Shown here one piece after another: positions 1 through 6,088 of a DNA stretch of 6,088 nt; position 1 is the first letter of the stretch, and each line of letters starts with the position of its first letter. The notes beneath the pieces were generated by a model. That model saw only the letters and a list, made by a program, of their open reading frames with translations, had not been told where the DNA came from and did not search any database. Source of the stretch: an uncultured Carnobacterium sp. (GTDB taxonomy: Bacteria > Bacillota > Bacilli > Lactobacillales > Aerococcaceae); assembly GCA_937976325.1 (NCBI GenBank), contig CALJSD010000023.1:1-6088 (forward strand), in the 5' to 3' direction. Position numbers and translations under genes: made by a program.

Positions 1-822
1 GCCGTTAGCGTTGATGATTGCTTTAGCAGCGAATTCGTTTGAACCATAGATTGCAATAGTGTCTTCTTTTTCAAGAACTGTAGAAGCTTCAGTTTTACCT
101 GCAGCATCGTCTACTTGAGCTGGAACACGAACTTCGATAACTACTTTAGCTTCATCTTCGCTAACATTGTTTTTGAATTTGTCATGTCCAGTTACAGCAG
201 TTTTAATGCCTTTTTTGTTTAATAATTCAACCATTTTATCAATGAAACCACTTGTTCTTTGAGTGATTGAAAGTGAGTTTACTTCTTGAGAAACAACCCC
301 GATACGAACTTTCTTGTCGCCGACTTTGTTTTCTAATAATGCGAATAAGTGTTCAGCAGCGTTACCACCAGCAGCATGGTTGTCTGTTGATGCAGTTGCT
401 TTGATAGCTCCTTCTGGTGCTCCTGGAACCCCTGAGTCAAACCCGATAATAGGAATGTTTTTAGATTGTGCTTGTTTAATCGCATCTAATTCTGCTTCAG
501 TATCTAATGCAGCTAAAGCGATTGCTTTTGGATTTTTGTTGATCGCGTTGTTTAATTGTTCCAATTGTTCTGCGATTGCTGTTTCATTTTGAGGTCCTAC
601 GAAAGTAATTTTAGCCCCAAATTCTTGAGCTGCTTTTTCAGCCCCTTTGTTTACAGCTTTCCAGAAGTCATGTTGGAACCCTTTAGCGATTACTTCTACT
701 TTGAAGTCGCCGCCTGATTGAGTTTTTCCGCCATCAGCATTTGATTTATTTGAAGTACATCCTGCTAATAGAGCAGAAGCACAAGCTAGAGTTGCAATAG
801 CATATTTGAACGATTTTTTCAT
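1..822 (-). CDS. CUT2-type sugar ABC transporter substrate-binding lipoprotein (3' end cut by window edge)
   Basis: This is an extracellular sugar-binding lipoprotein that delivers ligand to the permease and ATPase encoded just upstream. Reading from ATG at 820-822, 274 codons stay open to the left edge with no stop; family members are usually about 310-350 residues, so the C-terminal part of the second lobe is missing. The N-terminus has lysines at residues 2-3, a hydrophobic stretch and a lipobox LLAGC with the lipidated cysteine at residue 22, followed by a Ser/Asn/Gly-rich linker. The mature domain starts near residue 40. It has the ribose-binding-protein-like pattern GFQHDFWKAV (48-57), in which aromatic residues typically stack on the sugar, and later IPIIGFDSGV, typical of type I periplasmic binding proteins (RbsB/MglB class). 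It is the last of the ATPase-permease-binding protein order that is standard for CUT2 operons. A strong AAAGGAG lies 8 bases upstream. The ligand cannot be read from sequence; L-fucose or a related sugar is inferred from fucI in the same operon. Confidence 0.93.
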   Translation of the reverse strand, partial: MKKSFKYAIATLACASALLAGCTSNKSNADGGKTQSGGDFKVEVIAKGFQHDFWKAVNKGAEKAAQEFGAKITFVGPQNETAIAEQLEQLNNAINKNPKAIALAALDTEAELDAIKQAQSKNIPIIGFDSGVPGAPEGAIKATASTDNHAAGGNAAEHLFALLENKVGDKKVRIGVVSQEVNSLSITQRTSGFIDKMVELLNKKGIKTAVTGHDKFKNNVSEDEAKVVIEVRVPAQVDDAAGKTEASTVLEKEDTIAIYGSNEFAAKAIINANG

Positions 823-830
823 GATTTATT

Positions 831-837
831 CTCCTTT
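831..837 (-). promoter_or_regulatory. Ribosome binding site of the binding-protein gene
   Basis: The minus strand reads AAAGGAG, followed by an 8-base spacer to the ATG at 822. It is one of the two strongest Shine-Dalgarno sites in the operon and fixes the start codon. This fits the high translation usually needed for the binding protein relative to the membrane components. Confidence 0.85.
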
Positions 838-850
838 ATATGTCCTTTTT

Positions 851-870
851 GACCCTTCTTTGAAGGTGTC
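851..870 (-). other. Intercistronic RNA hairpin between permease and binding-protein genes
   Basis: In the 75-base gap, the transcript can fold GACaCCTTC-AAA-GAAGGGTC: eight base pairs with one bulged A and a three-base loop. It is followed by AAAAAGG rather than a run of U, so it is not a standard intrinsic terminator for the operon strand. A stem-loop just before the binding-protein gene could stabilise the downstream part of the mRNA or mark a processing site, as is known for some ABC sugar operons. That role is inference; only the inverted repeat is seen. Confidence 0.5.
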
Positions 871-897
871 TTCCCAACTCATTGTGTCAATATCAAA

Positions 898-1881
898 CTA
901 TTTTTTCTTATTCATGCGGATTAAGATATCAGAGTAAACGGCAACGATTACAACGAAACCTGTGATGAATAATTGATAGTGTGGTTGTAAGTCGATGTAT
1001 GGTAAACCAATCTTCAAGACAGACATGATGAATACCCCGATGATTGTACCAACAACTGAACCAACCCCACCGGCAAGTGAAGTACCACCGACAACTACTC
1101 CGGCGATGGCATCAAGTTCCATACCGTTCCCTGTACCAGGAAGGATTGTTGAATACGTTGCAGCATATGCGATACCAGCTAAACCTGCTAGAAGTCCACT
1201 GATAACATAAGCCATACCTTCCCATTTGATAACGTTTACACCTGAAAGTCTAGTAGCTTCTTTATTTGAACCGATGGCAAAGATGTAACGACCAATTTTT
1301 GTTTTGTTTAAAACAATGGCTGCAATAATCGCTACGACAATCAAGACGATCAACCCGGTCGGAAAATTATCTTGCGTTCTGAATAAGTCTTTGTACCAGC
1401 CTTCACCAGTTCCACGTAATGGGAACGTTACACTTTGTACGTTTGATACGATTGAGCTTAAACCACGTGAAATCATCATTGTACCAAGTGTTGCGATGAA
1501 TGGTGGCAATCCAAATTTCGCAATTAAAATTCCGTTGAATAATCCAAATACACCCCCAATCACTAATATTGCCAACAATGCTAGCCATAATGGCCAACCC
1601 ATTTTTGTATGGAGTACTCCACCAACGATGGCAGAACACATCATTACTGTACCGATTGATAAGTCAATACCACCGGTGATAATAACGAATGTTACCCCAA
1701 TTGCTAAGAAACCAATGTAATAAGATGCGTCTAAAATGCTTACCGCTGTATCAAACGAACGGAACGATTCACTTGAGACTGCAAAGAATGTGAAAATCAC
1801 GATCAACGCGATTAATGCAATTAATTTTTGTAATCCAACTGATTGTACCAGTTTCGTCCATAGGGACTTTTTCTCTTCCAT
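898..1881 (-). CDS. CUT2-type sugar ABC transporter permease (RbsC/MglC-like)
   Basis: This is the membrane channel subunit of a monosaccharide importer; two copies probably form the translocation path. The 327-residue length matches the RbsC/MglC family (about 310-350). The protein is almost entirely hydrophobic, with roughly eight to ten membrane segments, a charged cytoplasmic N-terminus (MEEKKS) and a basic C-terminal tail (RMNKKK). Family motifs seen are GGIDLSIG (70-77), IGSNKEATRLSGVN (203-216) and ELDAIAGVVVGGTSLAGGVG (255-274); the last is the conserved cytoplasmic loop region that contacts the ATPase. The ATG at 1879-1881 is supported by AGAGAGG 7 bases upstream. The gene lies 18 bases after the ATPase stop and 75 bases before the binding-protein start. 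Nothing looks broken or unusual, and the assignment to the family is secure. The transported sugar is not determined by the sequence. Confidence 0.95.
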   Translation of the reverse strand: MEEKKSLWTKLVQSVGLQKLIALIALIVIFTFFAVSSESFRSFDTAVSILDASYYIGFLAIGVTFVIITGGIDLSIGTVMMCSAIVGGVLHTKMGWPLWLALLAILVIGGVFGLFNGILIAKFGLPPFIATLGTMMISRGLSSIVSNVQSVTFPLRGTGEGWYKDLFRTQDNFPTGLIVLIVVAIIAAIVLNKTKIGRYIFAIGSNKEATRLSGVNVIKWEGMAYVISGLLAGLAGIAYAATYSTILPGTGNGMELDAIAGVVVGGTSLAGGVGSVVGTIIGVFIMSVLKIGLPYIDLQPHYQLFITGFVVIVAVYSDILIRMNKKK

Positions 1882-1888
1882 ATCAATA

Positions 1889-1895
1889 CCTCTCT
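1889..1895 (-). promoter_or_regulatory. Ribosome binding site of the permease gene
   Basis: The minus strand reads AGAGAGG in the 18-base gap after the ATPase stop, 7 bases before the permease ATG. It is a moderate match to the consensus and supports the start at 1881. Confidence 0.65.
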
Positions 1896-1899
1896 TCGA

Positions 1900-3396
1900 T
1901 TATCGATCCGTTGCTAAAGCGAGGATACGTTCTTGAGTTGCTTGACTGATATCAAGTTCCCCTGTTTTACGTCCTTCACACATGACAACAATACGATCGC
2001 TCATACGTAAAATTTCTGTAAGCTCTGAAGAAATCATAATGATTGATTTTCCTTGAGCTACTAGTTCATTCATTAATGAGTAGATTTCACTTTTCGCACC
2101 AACGTCAATTCCTCGAGTTGGTTCGTCAAAAATTAGAATATCGCTATTTTGTTCTAGCCATTTCGCAATAACAACTTTTTGTTGGTTACCACCTGATAAG
2201 TTACGAACTAGTTGTTTCGATGATGGTGTTTTCGTTCTTAATTGTTTAACGAATTCATCGCTGACTTTCACAATTTCACCGTCATCGATTAAACCACCCT
2301 TAATGTACTTATCAAGGTTTGTCATTACTGTGTTATTGGCAATGGTCATATCAACGATACATCCATAACGTTTACGGTCTTCTGAAAGATAACCAATACC
2401 TTCTCTAATAGCATCTTGAGGATTTTTAATATCAACCTCTTTACCATTAATTTTAATTGTTCCGCTATCTTTCTTATCCGCTCCGAATAGTAAACGAGCT
2501 ACTTCTGTTCGGCCCGCTCCCATTAATCCAGAGAAACCTAAGATTTCACCTTTATGAAGCACAAAGCTAACATCTTTTACGTGGCTTCCTGAGTTTAAGT
2601 GTTCCACTTCTAATACAACAGGTGCTCCTTCTGGTACTGCAGAAACCGCTTTCGGATCTTCGTAAATAGTACGACCAACCATCATTGCGATGATCTCGTC
2701 CTTTGTAGTTTCTTTTGTATTTACAGTTCCAACATATTCCCCGTCCCTCATAACCGTTACACGGTCCGTAATACGGGCAATTTCGTCCATGCGGTGAGAA
2801 ATATAGATAATCCCTACACCTTTAGCACGTAAGTCATCAATAATTGCGAATAATTCATTAATTTCTGATTCTGTTAACGCTGCTGTTGGTTCGTCGAAAA
2901 CAATAATCTTCGCATCCATTGACAATGCTTTGGCAATTTCAACCATTTGTTGTTTACCAACTGTTAAGTTTCCCACTTTTTCTTGTGGATTAATATCCAG
3001 TTTCAACAATTTGAATAATTCTTTTGCCTTTTTATTTCCGGCATTATCGTTGATGAAGAGACCTTGATTAATTTCTTCACGACCGATGAAGATGTTTTGA
3101 GCCACTGTTAAGTGGTTCATCATATTCAACTCTTGGTGCACGATTACAATCCCATCGTCCATAGCCTCTTTTGGCTTAGAATATTCTACTTGTTTTCCGT
3201 TATAGTGAATCGTTCCTTCGTTCGCGCCGTAAATACCTGTCAATACTTTCATTAAAGTGGATTTACCAGCCCCGTTTTCACCCATTAGCGCGTGTACTTC
3301 ACCTGCTCTTAGGTCAAAGTCAACACCTTTTAAGGCTTTTACAGGTCCAAACGATTTCACAATTCCCTTCATTTCAAGAATAACTGGATTACTCAT
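1900..3396 (-). CDS. CUT2-type sugar ABC transporter ATP-binding protein with two nucleotide-binding domains (RbsA/MglA-like)
   Basis: This cytoplasmic ATPase powers the permease and consists of two fused ABC domains in one 498-residue chain, the usual length for RbsA/MglA/XylG proteins. Counted from the ATG at 3394-3396, domain 1 has Walker A GENGAGKST (39-47), a divergent signature LTVGKQQ (144-150), Walker B IIVFDEP (164-170) and the switch histidine in ISHR (201). Domain 2 has a degenerate Walker A GLMGAGRT (290-297, lacking the GKS/T lysine), signature LSGGNQQ (400-406), Walker B ILIFDEP (420-426) and Ser instead of the switch histidine (ISSE). This asymmetry is normal for the family, so the first ATP site is probably the main hydrolytic one. 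An in-frame GTG at 3405 would add three residues. I prefer the ATG because AGGTG and AGGTAGG lie just before it, while the GTG sits inside the Shine-Dalgarno region. The start overlaps the EIIA stop by 8 bases, so translation is probably coupled. Confidence 0.96.
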   Translation of the reverse strand: MSNPVILEMKGIVKSFGPVKALKGVDFDLRAGEVHALMGENGAGKSTLMKVLTGIYGANEGTIHYNGKQVEYSKPKEAMDDGIVIVHQELNMMNHLTVAQNIFIGREEINQGLFINDNAGNKKAKELFKLLKLDINPQEKVGNLTVGKQQMVEIAKALSMDAKIIVFDEPTAALTESEINELFAIIDDLRAKGVGIIYISHRMDEIARITDRVTVMRDGEYVGTVNTKETTKDEIIAMMVGRTIYEDPKAVSAVPEGAPVVLEVEHLNSGSHVKDVSFVLHKGEILGFSGLMGAGRTEVARLLFGADKKDSGTIKINGKEVDIKNPQDAIREGIGYLSEDRKRYGCIVDMTIANNTVMTNLDKYIKGGLIDDGEIVKVSDEFVKQLRTKTPSSKQLVRNLSGGNQQKVVIAKWLEQNSDILIFDEPTRGIDVGAKSEIYSLMNELVAQGKSIIMISSELTEILRMSDRIVVMCEGRKTGELDISQATQERILALATDR

Positions 3397-3760
3397 GCAT
3401 TTCACCTACCTGTTCCAGTTTTGTAATACGCTCTTTCAGCGCTTCTATTTGTTCTTGTTGCCCAACGATGATGTTCACAACTTCTAGCAGCAAGTGACTG
3501 TTCATAAAATGATCTTGTGCGTGAACGGAAAGAAGTGTTGGACTTGCGCCCTCGCCTCTAATTTCTTGCTGAATCATTTCTGTTTGAACATTATGCGCTT
3601 CGACTCCTTTAGCTCTAGCTTCATCAAGGAGGTGTCTTGCAGATGAAATATCACCTGCAAGAGCACTCTTAACGGATTGCATTGCTAAAGTTGTTACTTT
3701 GCTACTTTTGACAATTAGTTGCATCAATCGTTGTGTATCTGCTTTTTTAGTCTCGCTCAT
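3389..3760 (-). CDS. PTS EIIA component, lactose/cellobiose family
   Basis: This small cytoplasmic phosphocarrier normally takes a phosphoryl group from HPr and passes it to the cysteine of EIIB. The family signature is clear: an all-helical protein with AHNVQTEMIQQE (55-66) and the phosphorylation-site motif SVHAQDHFM (78-86). The first histidine, H80, corresponds to the phosphorylated histidine of LacF/ChbA proteins, with H84 as its usual partner. At 123 residues it is somewhat longer than the usual 100-115. After the active site it ends in a polar, heptad-like helix (about residues 95-117, QQEQIEALKERITKLEQ), which may form the trimeric coiled bundle known for this family. The ATG at 3758-3760 lies 4 bases after the EIIB stop with only a weak AGG upstream, so translation probably depends on coupling. 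The stop overlaps the ABC ATPase start by 8 bases. No EIIC gene is present in the window, so its role with an ABC importer is open. Confidence 0.88.
   Translation of the reverse strand: MSETKKADTQRLMQLIVKSSKVTTLAMQSVKSALAGDISSARHLLDEARAKGVEAHNVQTEMIQQEIRGEGASPTLLSVHAQDHFMNSHLLLEVVNIIVGQQEQIEALKERITKLEQVGEMHE
3403..3411 (-). promoter_or_regulatory. Ribosome binding site deciding the ATPase start
   Basis: The minus strand reads AGGTAGGTG. The second AGGTG is 6 bases from the ATG at 3396 and the first AGG(T)AGG is 8 bases away, both good spacings. The alternative GTG start at 3405 overlaps this element and would have no room for a site of its own. The site lies inside the final codons of the EIIA gene. 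Confidence 0.65.
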
Positions 3761-3764
3761 TGGC

Positions 3765-4061
3765 TTAACCTAATAATTCAATCGCTTGTTTTAGAACTTC
3801 TTCTCCGCGCATGTTTTCAAAGTCATCGTCTGAAATTACAGCAACTGGAACATGAAGTGAAGCTTTTGCTTTTTCTTCTAAATAAGCTAGTTGAGGTCCT
3901 AATAATAAGACATCAATATTTTTTAGAGTATCAATCCCAGTAATCCCTACTGAGTAGAATGAGTAATCTAATTTATCACGGTAAATTACTTCTTGAATGC
4001 GTTCAACGAGCATACTTGTTGTTAATCCACCGACACAGGCTAAAATAATTGTTTTTGTCAT
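3765..4061 (-). CDS. PTS EIIB component, lactose/cellobiose family
   Basis: This cytoplasmic phosphocarrier normally accepts phosphate from EIIA on a cysteine and hands it to the sugar bound by EIIC. The 98-residue length is typical for a free-standing EIIB of this family. The N-terminal strand and phosphate loop read IILACVGGLTTSMLV (5-19), with the predicted phosphocysteine at C9 and the Thr/Ser-rich loop after it. The common family form is close to C-x-x-G-M-S-T-S, so the GGLTTS version is a mild variant. Further family features are LLLGPQLAYLEEKAK (53-67) and the C-terminal DFENMRGEEVLKQAIELL, matching the usual Y/F-x-x-M-x-G-x-x-V-L ending. The start is fixed by GAAAGGAG 8 bases upstream. 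It follows fucI by 18 bases and precedes EIIA by 4. It is intact and the active site is preserved, but the partner EIIC is not encoded nearby. Confidence 0.9.
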   Translation of the reverse strand: MTKTIILACVGGLTTSMLVERIQEVIYRDKLDYSFYSVGITGIDTLKNIDVLLLGPQLAYLEEKAKASLHVPVAVISDDDFENMRGEEVLKQAIELLG

Positions 4062-4069
4062 TTTAGTCT

Positions 4070-4077
4070 CTCCTTTC
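4070..4077 (-). promoter_or_regulatory. Ribosome binding site of the EIIB gene
   Basis: The minus strand reads GAAAGGAG, 8 bases before the ATG at 4061, in the 18-base gap after the fucI stop. This is a strong, well-spaced site, so EIIB should be translated efficiently and independently of fucI. Confidence 0.8.
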
Positions 4078-4079
4078 TT

Positions 4080-5438
4080 TTACTTATGGATAGGTCCTAA
4101 TAATTGGCATGCACGGTAGTCAGCTGATTCTAAATCTTCTGTTCCGAACAATGACCAGTTCTTAGGTCTGAAGATATCTTCTTCTGCAACGTTATGCATA
4201 TTTACAGGAATGCGTAACATTGAAGCAAGAGTGATAAGGTCAGCACCAATATGTCCATAAGTGATAGCACCGTGGTTTGCACCCCAGTTATTCATTACGT
4301 CGTATACTGACTTGAATGCGCCTTTACCTGTTAAGCGAGGAGCAAACCAAGTTGTTGGCCAGCCTGGATCTGTACGGTTATCCAATGTATGGTGTACATC
4401 TTCAGGTAATTCAAGTGTGTATCCTTCTGCGATTTGTAATACAGGTCCAACGCCTTTCAATAAGTTCAAGCGAACCATTGTTACAGGCATATTTCCTTTA
4501 GATAAGAAGCGAGTTGAGTAACCGCCGCCACGGAAGTATTCGCGGTTAGCTGCTGGGAAGTCTGTATTTGCAAGCATTGCATCTACTTCACTTTGTTCTA
4601 ATTCCCAGAATGGTTTAATCACTGGTTCACCGTTTCTTGTAGCTTGACCAGTACCATCTAATGTACAAGAACCAGAGTTGATTAAGTGTAAGAATCCATT
4701 TTCAGCATGGCCTTCAAGATTATGTCCTGTTACACGTTCAACAGCTTCTGGACTCCAGTAAGTACGAACATCCGCAAAGATTTGTGGAGTGTTTGTTAAT
4801 AAGTAGTTGAATAGCATTGATACACCGTTTAACGCATCATTTTCAGTTGCGAAGATGTATGGTCTGCGAATTCCGTTCCAGTCGAATTGAGTGTTTAGGA
4901 ATGTTTCCATGAAGTCTCCGTTAGGGAAGTGGTCTGTCCATTGACGTTGACCTTGGAATCCTCCCACAAGAGCGTAGTGACCAACAGCCTCTTCTTCGAA
5001 ACCAAGTTCAGCAAGTCTTGGGTTACCAATCATTAAGTCACGGCCAATTAGGAACATTTTAATAACGAATTCCCATTGTTTATCTTTTTCTTCACGGCTT
5101 AAAACAAGGTCTTCACGGTTGTGGTCGAATCCTTCTTTAACGTTTTCTTTCACCCATTTAAGCGCACGTTCGAATTCTTCGTGATCGTAAATACCACGGT
5201 CGATACGGCGAGTGAATTCAGTCATATCTACTGATTCATTACGCATTCCTAAGTATTCTTGGAAGAAGTTAGGATCTACGATAGAACCACCGATACCCAT
5301 TGATACACTACCCATTGATAAGTAAGCTGTATCTCTCATTAAACCTGTAGCAAGAGCTGCTCTTGCGTAACGTAAGATTTTTTCTTTAACGTCTTCAGGA
5401 ATTTCTGTATCTGATGCTTCTTGTACACCATCTGGAAG
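4080..5438 (-). CDS. fucI: L-fucose isomerase, 5' end lost at a junction
   Basis: This enzyme interconverts L-fucose and L-fuculose (and often D-arabinose and D-ribulose) in the cytoplasm, the first catabolic step for fucose. The open frame continues upstream of the Met codon at 5337-5339 for 33 more codons of clear family sequence (TEIPEDVKEKILRYARA and on to the Met). The internal Met is therefore not the real start. About 452 residues are visible of the usual 590-600; compared with E. coli FucI (591 residues) roughly the first 138, most of the N1 domain, are missing. Numbering from the Met at 5339, the Mn-binding residues equivalent to E. coli E337, D361 and H528 are all present: E166 in ATEND (4842-4844), D190 in FADVR (4770-4772) and H356 in NWGANH (4272-4274). 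The C-terminus is complete, ending DYRACQLLGPIHK. The sequence closely resembles streptococcal FucI as I recall it. Beyond about 5430 the fucI similarity stops at a join to GC-rich DNA. Confidence 0.95.
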   Translation of the reverse strand, partial: LPDGVQEASDTEIPEDVKEKILRYARAALATGLMRDTAYLSMGSVSMGIGGSIVDPNFFQEYLGMRNESVDMTEFTRRIDRGIYDHEEFERALKWVKENVKEGFDHNREDLVLSREEKDKQWEFVIKMFLIGRDLMIGNPRLAELGFEEEAVGHYALVGGFQGQRQWTDHFPNGDFMETFLNTQFDWNGIRRPYIFATENDALNGVSMLFNYLLTNTPQIFADVRTYWSPEAVERVTGHNLEGHAENGFLHLINSGSCTLDGTGQATRNGEPVIKPFWELEQSEVDAMLANTDFPAANREYFRGGGYSTRFLSKGNMPVTMVRLNLLKGVGPVLQIAEGYTLELPEDVHHTLDNRTDPGWPTTWFAPRLTGKGAFKSVYDVMNNWGANHGAITYGHIGADLITLASMLRIPVNMHNVAEEDIFRPKNWSLFGTEDLESADYRACQLLGPIHK

Positions 5439-5441
5439 CCG
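5424..5441. other. Junction between AT-rich Firmicute DNA and GC-rich Bacteroidota DNA
   Basis: To the left, the minus strand encodes recognisable fucI. To the right, the plus strand encodes recognisable GH20. The changeover lies within about 15 bases, around tctggaagccgag (5431-5443), and base composition shifts abruptly from AT-rich to GC-rich. Neither gene has a start codon, ribosome binding site or promoter at the join. No insertion-sequence ends, long inverted repeats or target duplication are visible. A chimeric contig or clone is the simplest explanation; the exact break cannot be placed without the two parent sequences. Confidence 0.85.
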
Positions 5442-6088
5442 AGGGCGGACACACGGCCGAGGAGCGTTTGCAGAGCTATGTGATCCGACATGCGAGTGAA
5501 CACCTCGCGCAACACGGTCGCCGCATCATCGGGTGGGACGAGATTCTCGAAGGCGGACTCGCACCGGGGGCGACAGTCATGTCGTGGCGAGGAGAAAAGG
5601 GCGGCATCGAAGCGGCCAAGAGCGGACACGATGCCATCATGACGCCAAACTCCTACCTCTATTTCGACTACTATCAGTCGAAAAACACCGCCGAAGAGCC
5701 CGAAGCCATCGGCGGATACCTCCCGTTGGAGCGCGTATACGCCTACGAACCCATCCCCAATGGGACGGACGAGGCGACGGCGCGCCATTTCATCGGCGTA
5801 CAGGCCAACATTTGGACAGAATATATCCCCACTTTCCGCGGAGTGGAGTATATGGCACTGCCGCGTGCGGCCGCTTTGGCCGAAATCCAATGGCGTCCGC
5901 GCGGTGTGCGCAACTATCAGGAATTCCTCGGGCGCTTGCCCCGGCTCTTCTCCTTATATAAAGAGCAGGGTTACAACTTCGCTCGACATTTCTACGATTT
6001 GCACACCGACTACACCTTGGTGCCGGACAGCGGCGTGAAGGTGACGCTCTCCACTGTGGACGATGCGGCCATTCGCTACACCCTCGAC
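5435..6088 (+). CDS. GH20 beta-N-acetylhexosaminidase, internal fragment
   Basis: GH20 enzymes remove terminal beta-linked GlcNAc or GalNAc from glycans; in Bacteroidota they are usually exported. The frame is open from the junction to the right edge, 218 codons, with no start or stop, so both ends are missing. The fragment covers the second half of the catalytic barrel: LQSYVIRHASEHLAQHGRR, then GWDEILEGGLAPGATVMSWRG (WDE at 5534-5542, MSWRG at 5579-5593), QANIWTEY (5801-5824) and PRAAALAEIQW. The tryptophans in GWDE, MSWRG and IWTE are the family's substrate-pocket residues. The catalytic Asp-Glu pair (usually in GGDE) lies upstream and is absent. After about 5900 a helical stretch leads to YNFARHFYDL, and the end (IRYTLD) looks like the start of the small beta-sandwich domain found after many GH20 barrels. 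Third codon positions are rich in G and C, unlike the genes to the left. The strand and frame are certain; the source organism is inferred. Confidence 0.92.

Noticed and set aside
314..592. A 92-codon plus-strand frame opposite the binding-protein gene
   Set aside because: It is antisense to a clear lipoprotein coding sequence that is open to the window edge; there is no independent support.
851..870. The intercistronic hairpin as an intrinsic terminator
   Set aside because: On the operon strand it is followed by A-rich sequence rather than a U-tract, and it lies in the middle of a standard ATPase-permease-binding protein series.
884..889. TTGACA on the minus strand as a possible promoter -35 element before the binding-protein gene
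   Set aside because: No acceptable -10 box is found 16-18 bases downstream; the only TATAAA-like sequence overlaps the ribosome binding site.
1304..1720. A 138-codon plus-strand frame opposite the permease
   Set aside because: It is an antisense shadow of a well-supported permease gene, with low-complexity composition and no domain signal.
4080..5339. fucI as a complete 419-residue gene starting at the Met at 5339
   Set aside because: Conserved fucI sequence continues in frame for 33 codons upstream of that Met, and the family is about 590 residues long, so the gene is truncated at the junction.
5339..5890. A 183-codon open frame on the minus strand crossing the fucI/GH20 junction
   Set aside because: It starts inside GH20 in the wrong frame and strand and ends in a shifted frame of fucI. 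It has no recognisable domain and exists only because of the join.
5533..5961. A 142-codon plus-strand frame rich in arginine
   Set aside because: It is a frame-shifted shadow of the GH20 gene in GC-rich DNA; the GH20 frame is continuous and matches the family.

Overview
The window joins two unrelated pieces of DNA. Bases 1 to about 5430 are AT-rich and carry a tightly packed operon read entirely on the minus strand. Its Shine-Dalgarno sites are of the AAAGGAG type, its substrate-binding protein is a lipoprotein, and its L-fucose isomerase looks very much like those of streptococci. A low-GC Firmicute, most likely of the Lactobacillales, is the best guess. Bases from about 5435 to 6088 are GC-rich with a G/C-heavy third codon position, and encode on the plus strand a piece of a Bacteroidota-style GH20 beta-N-acetylhexosaminidase.

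Operon layout in the direction of transcription, right to left: L-fucose isomerase (fucI, 5' end missing, ends at 4080), a lactose/cellobiose-family PTS EIIB (4061-3765), the matching PTS EIIA (3760-3389), a CUT2-type sugar ABC ATPase with two nucleotide-binding domains (3396-1900), its membrane permease (1881-898) and its substrate-binding lipoprotein (822 to the left edge, 3' end missing). Spacing is 18, 4, -8, 18 and 75 bases, so the six genes are very probably one transcript. The only sizeable spacer, before the binding-protein gene, holds a hairpin without a U-tract. There is no gene-free stretch above 300 bases, and no promoter is visible because the operon's 5' end is missing.

The ABC proteins would import a monosaccharide or similar sugar, and fucI would isomerise L-fucose (or D-arabinose) to L-fuculose (or D-ribulose). 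The unexpected part is a PTS EIIB/EIIA pair with no EIIC membrane component, embedded in an operon that already has a complete ABC importer; this is the most interesting biology here. The other notable point is the fucI/GH20 junction. Two genes on opposite strands are both cut in mid-domain, each missing its N-terminus, with a sharp composition change, which is best explained as an assembly or cloning chimera rather than a natural locus.
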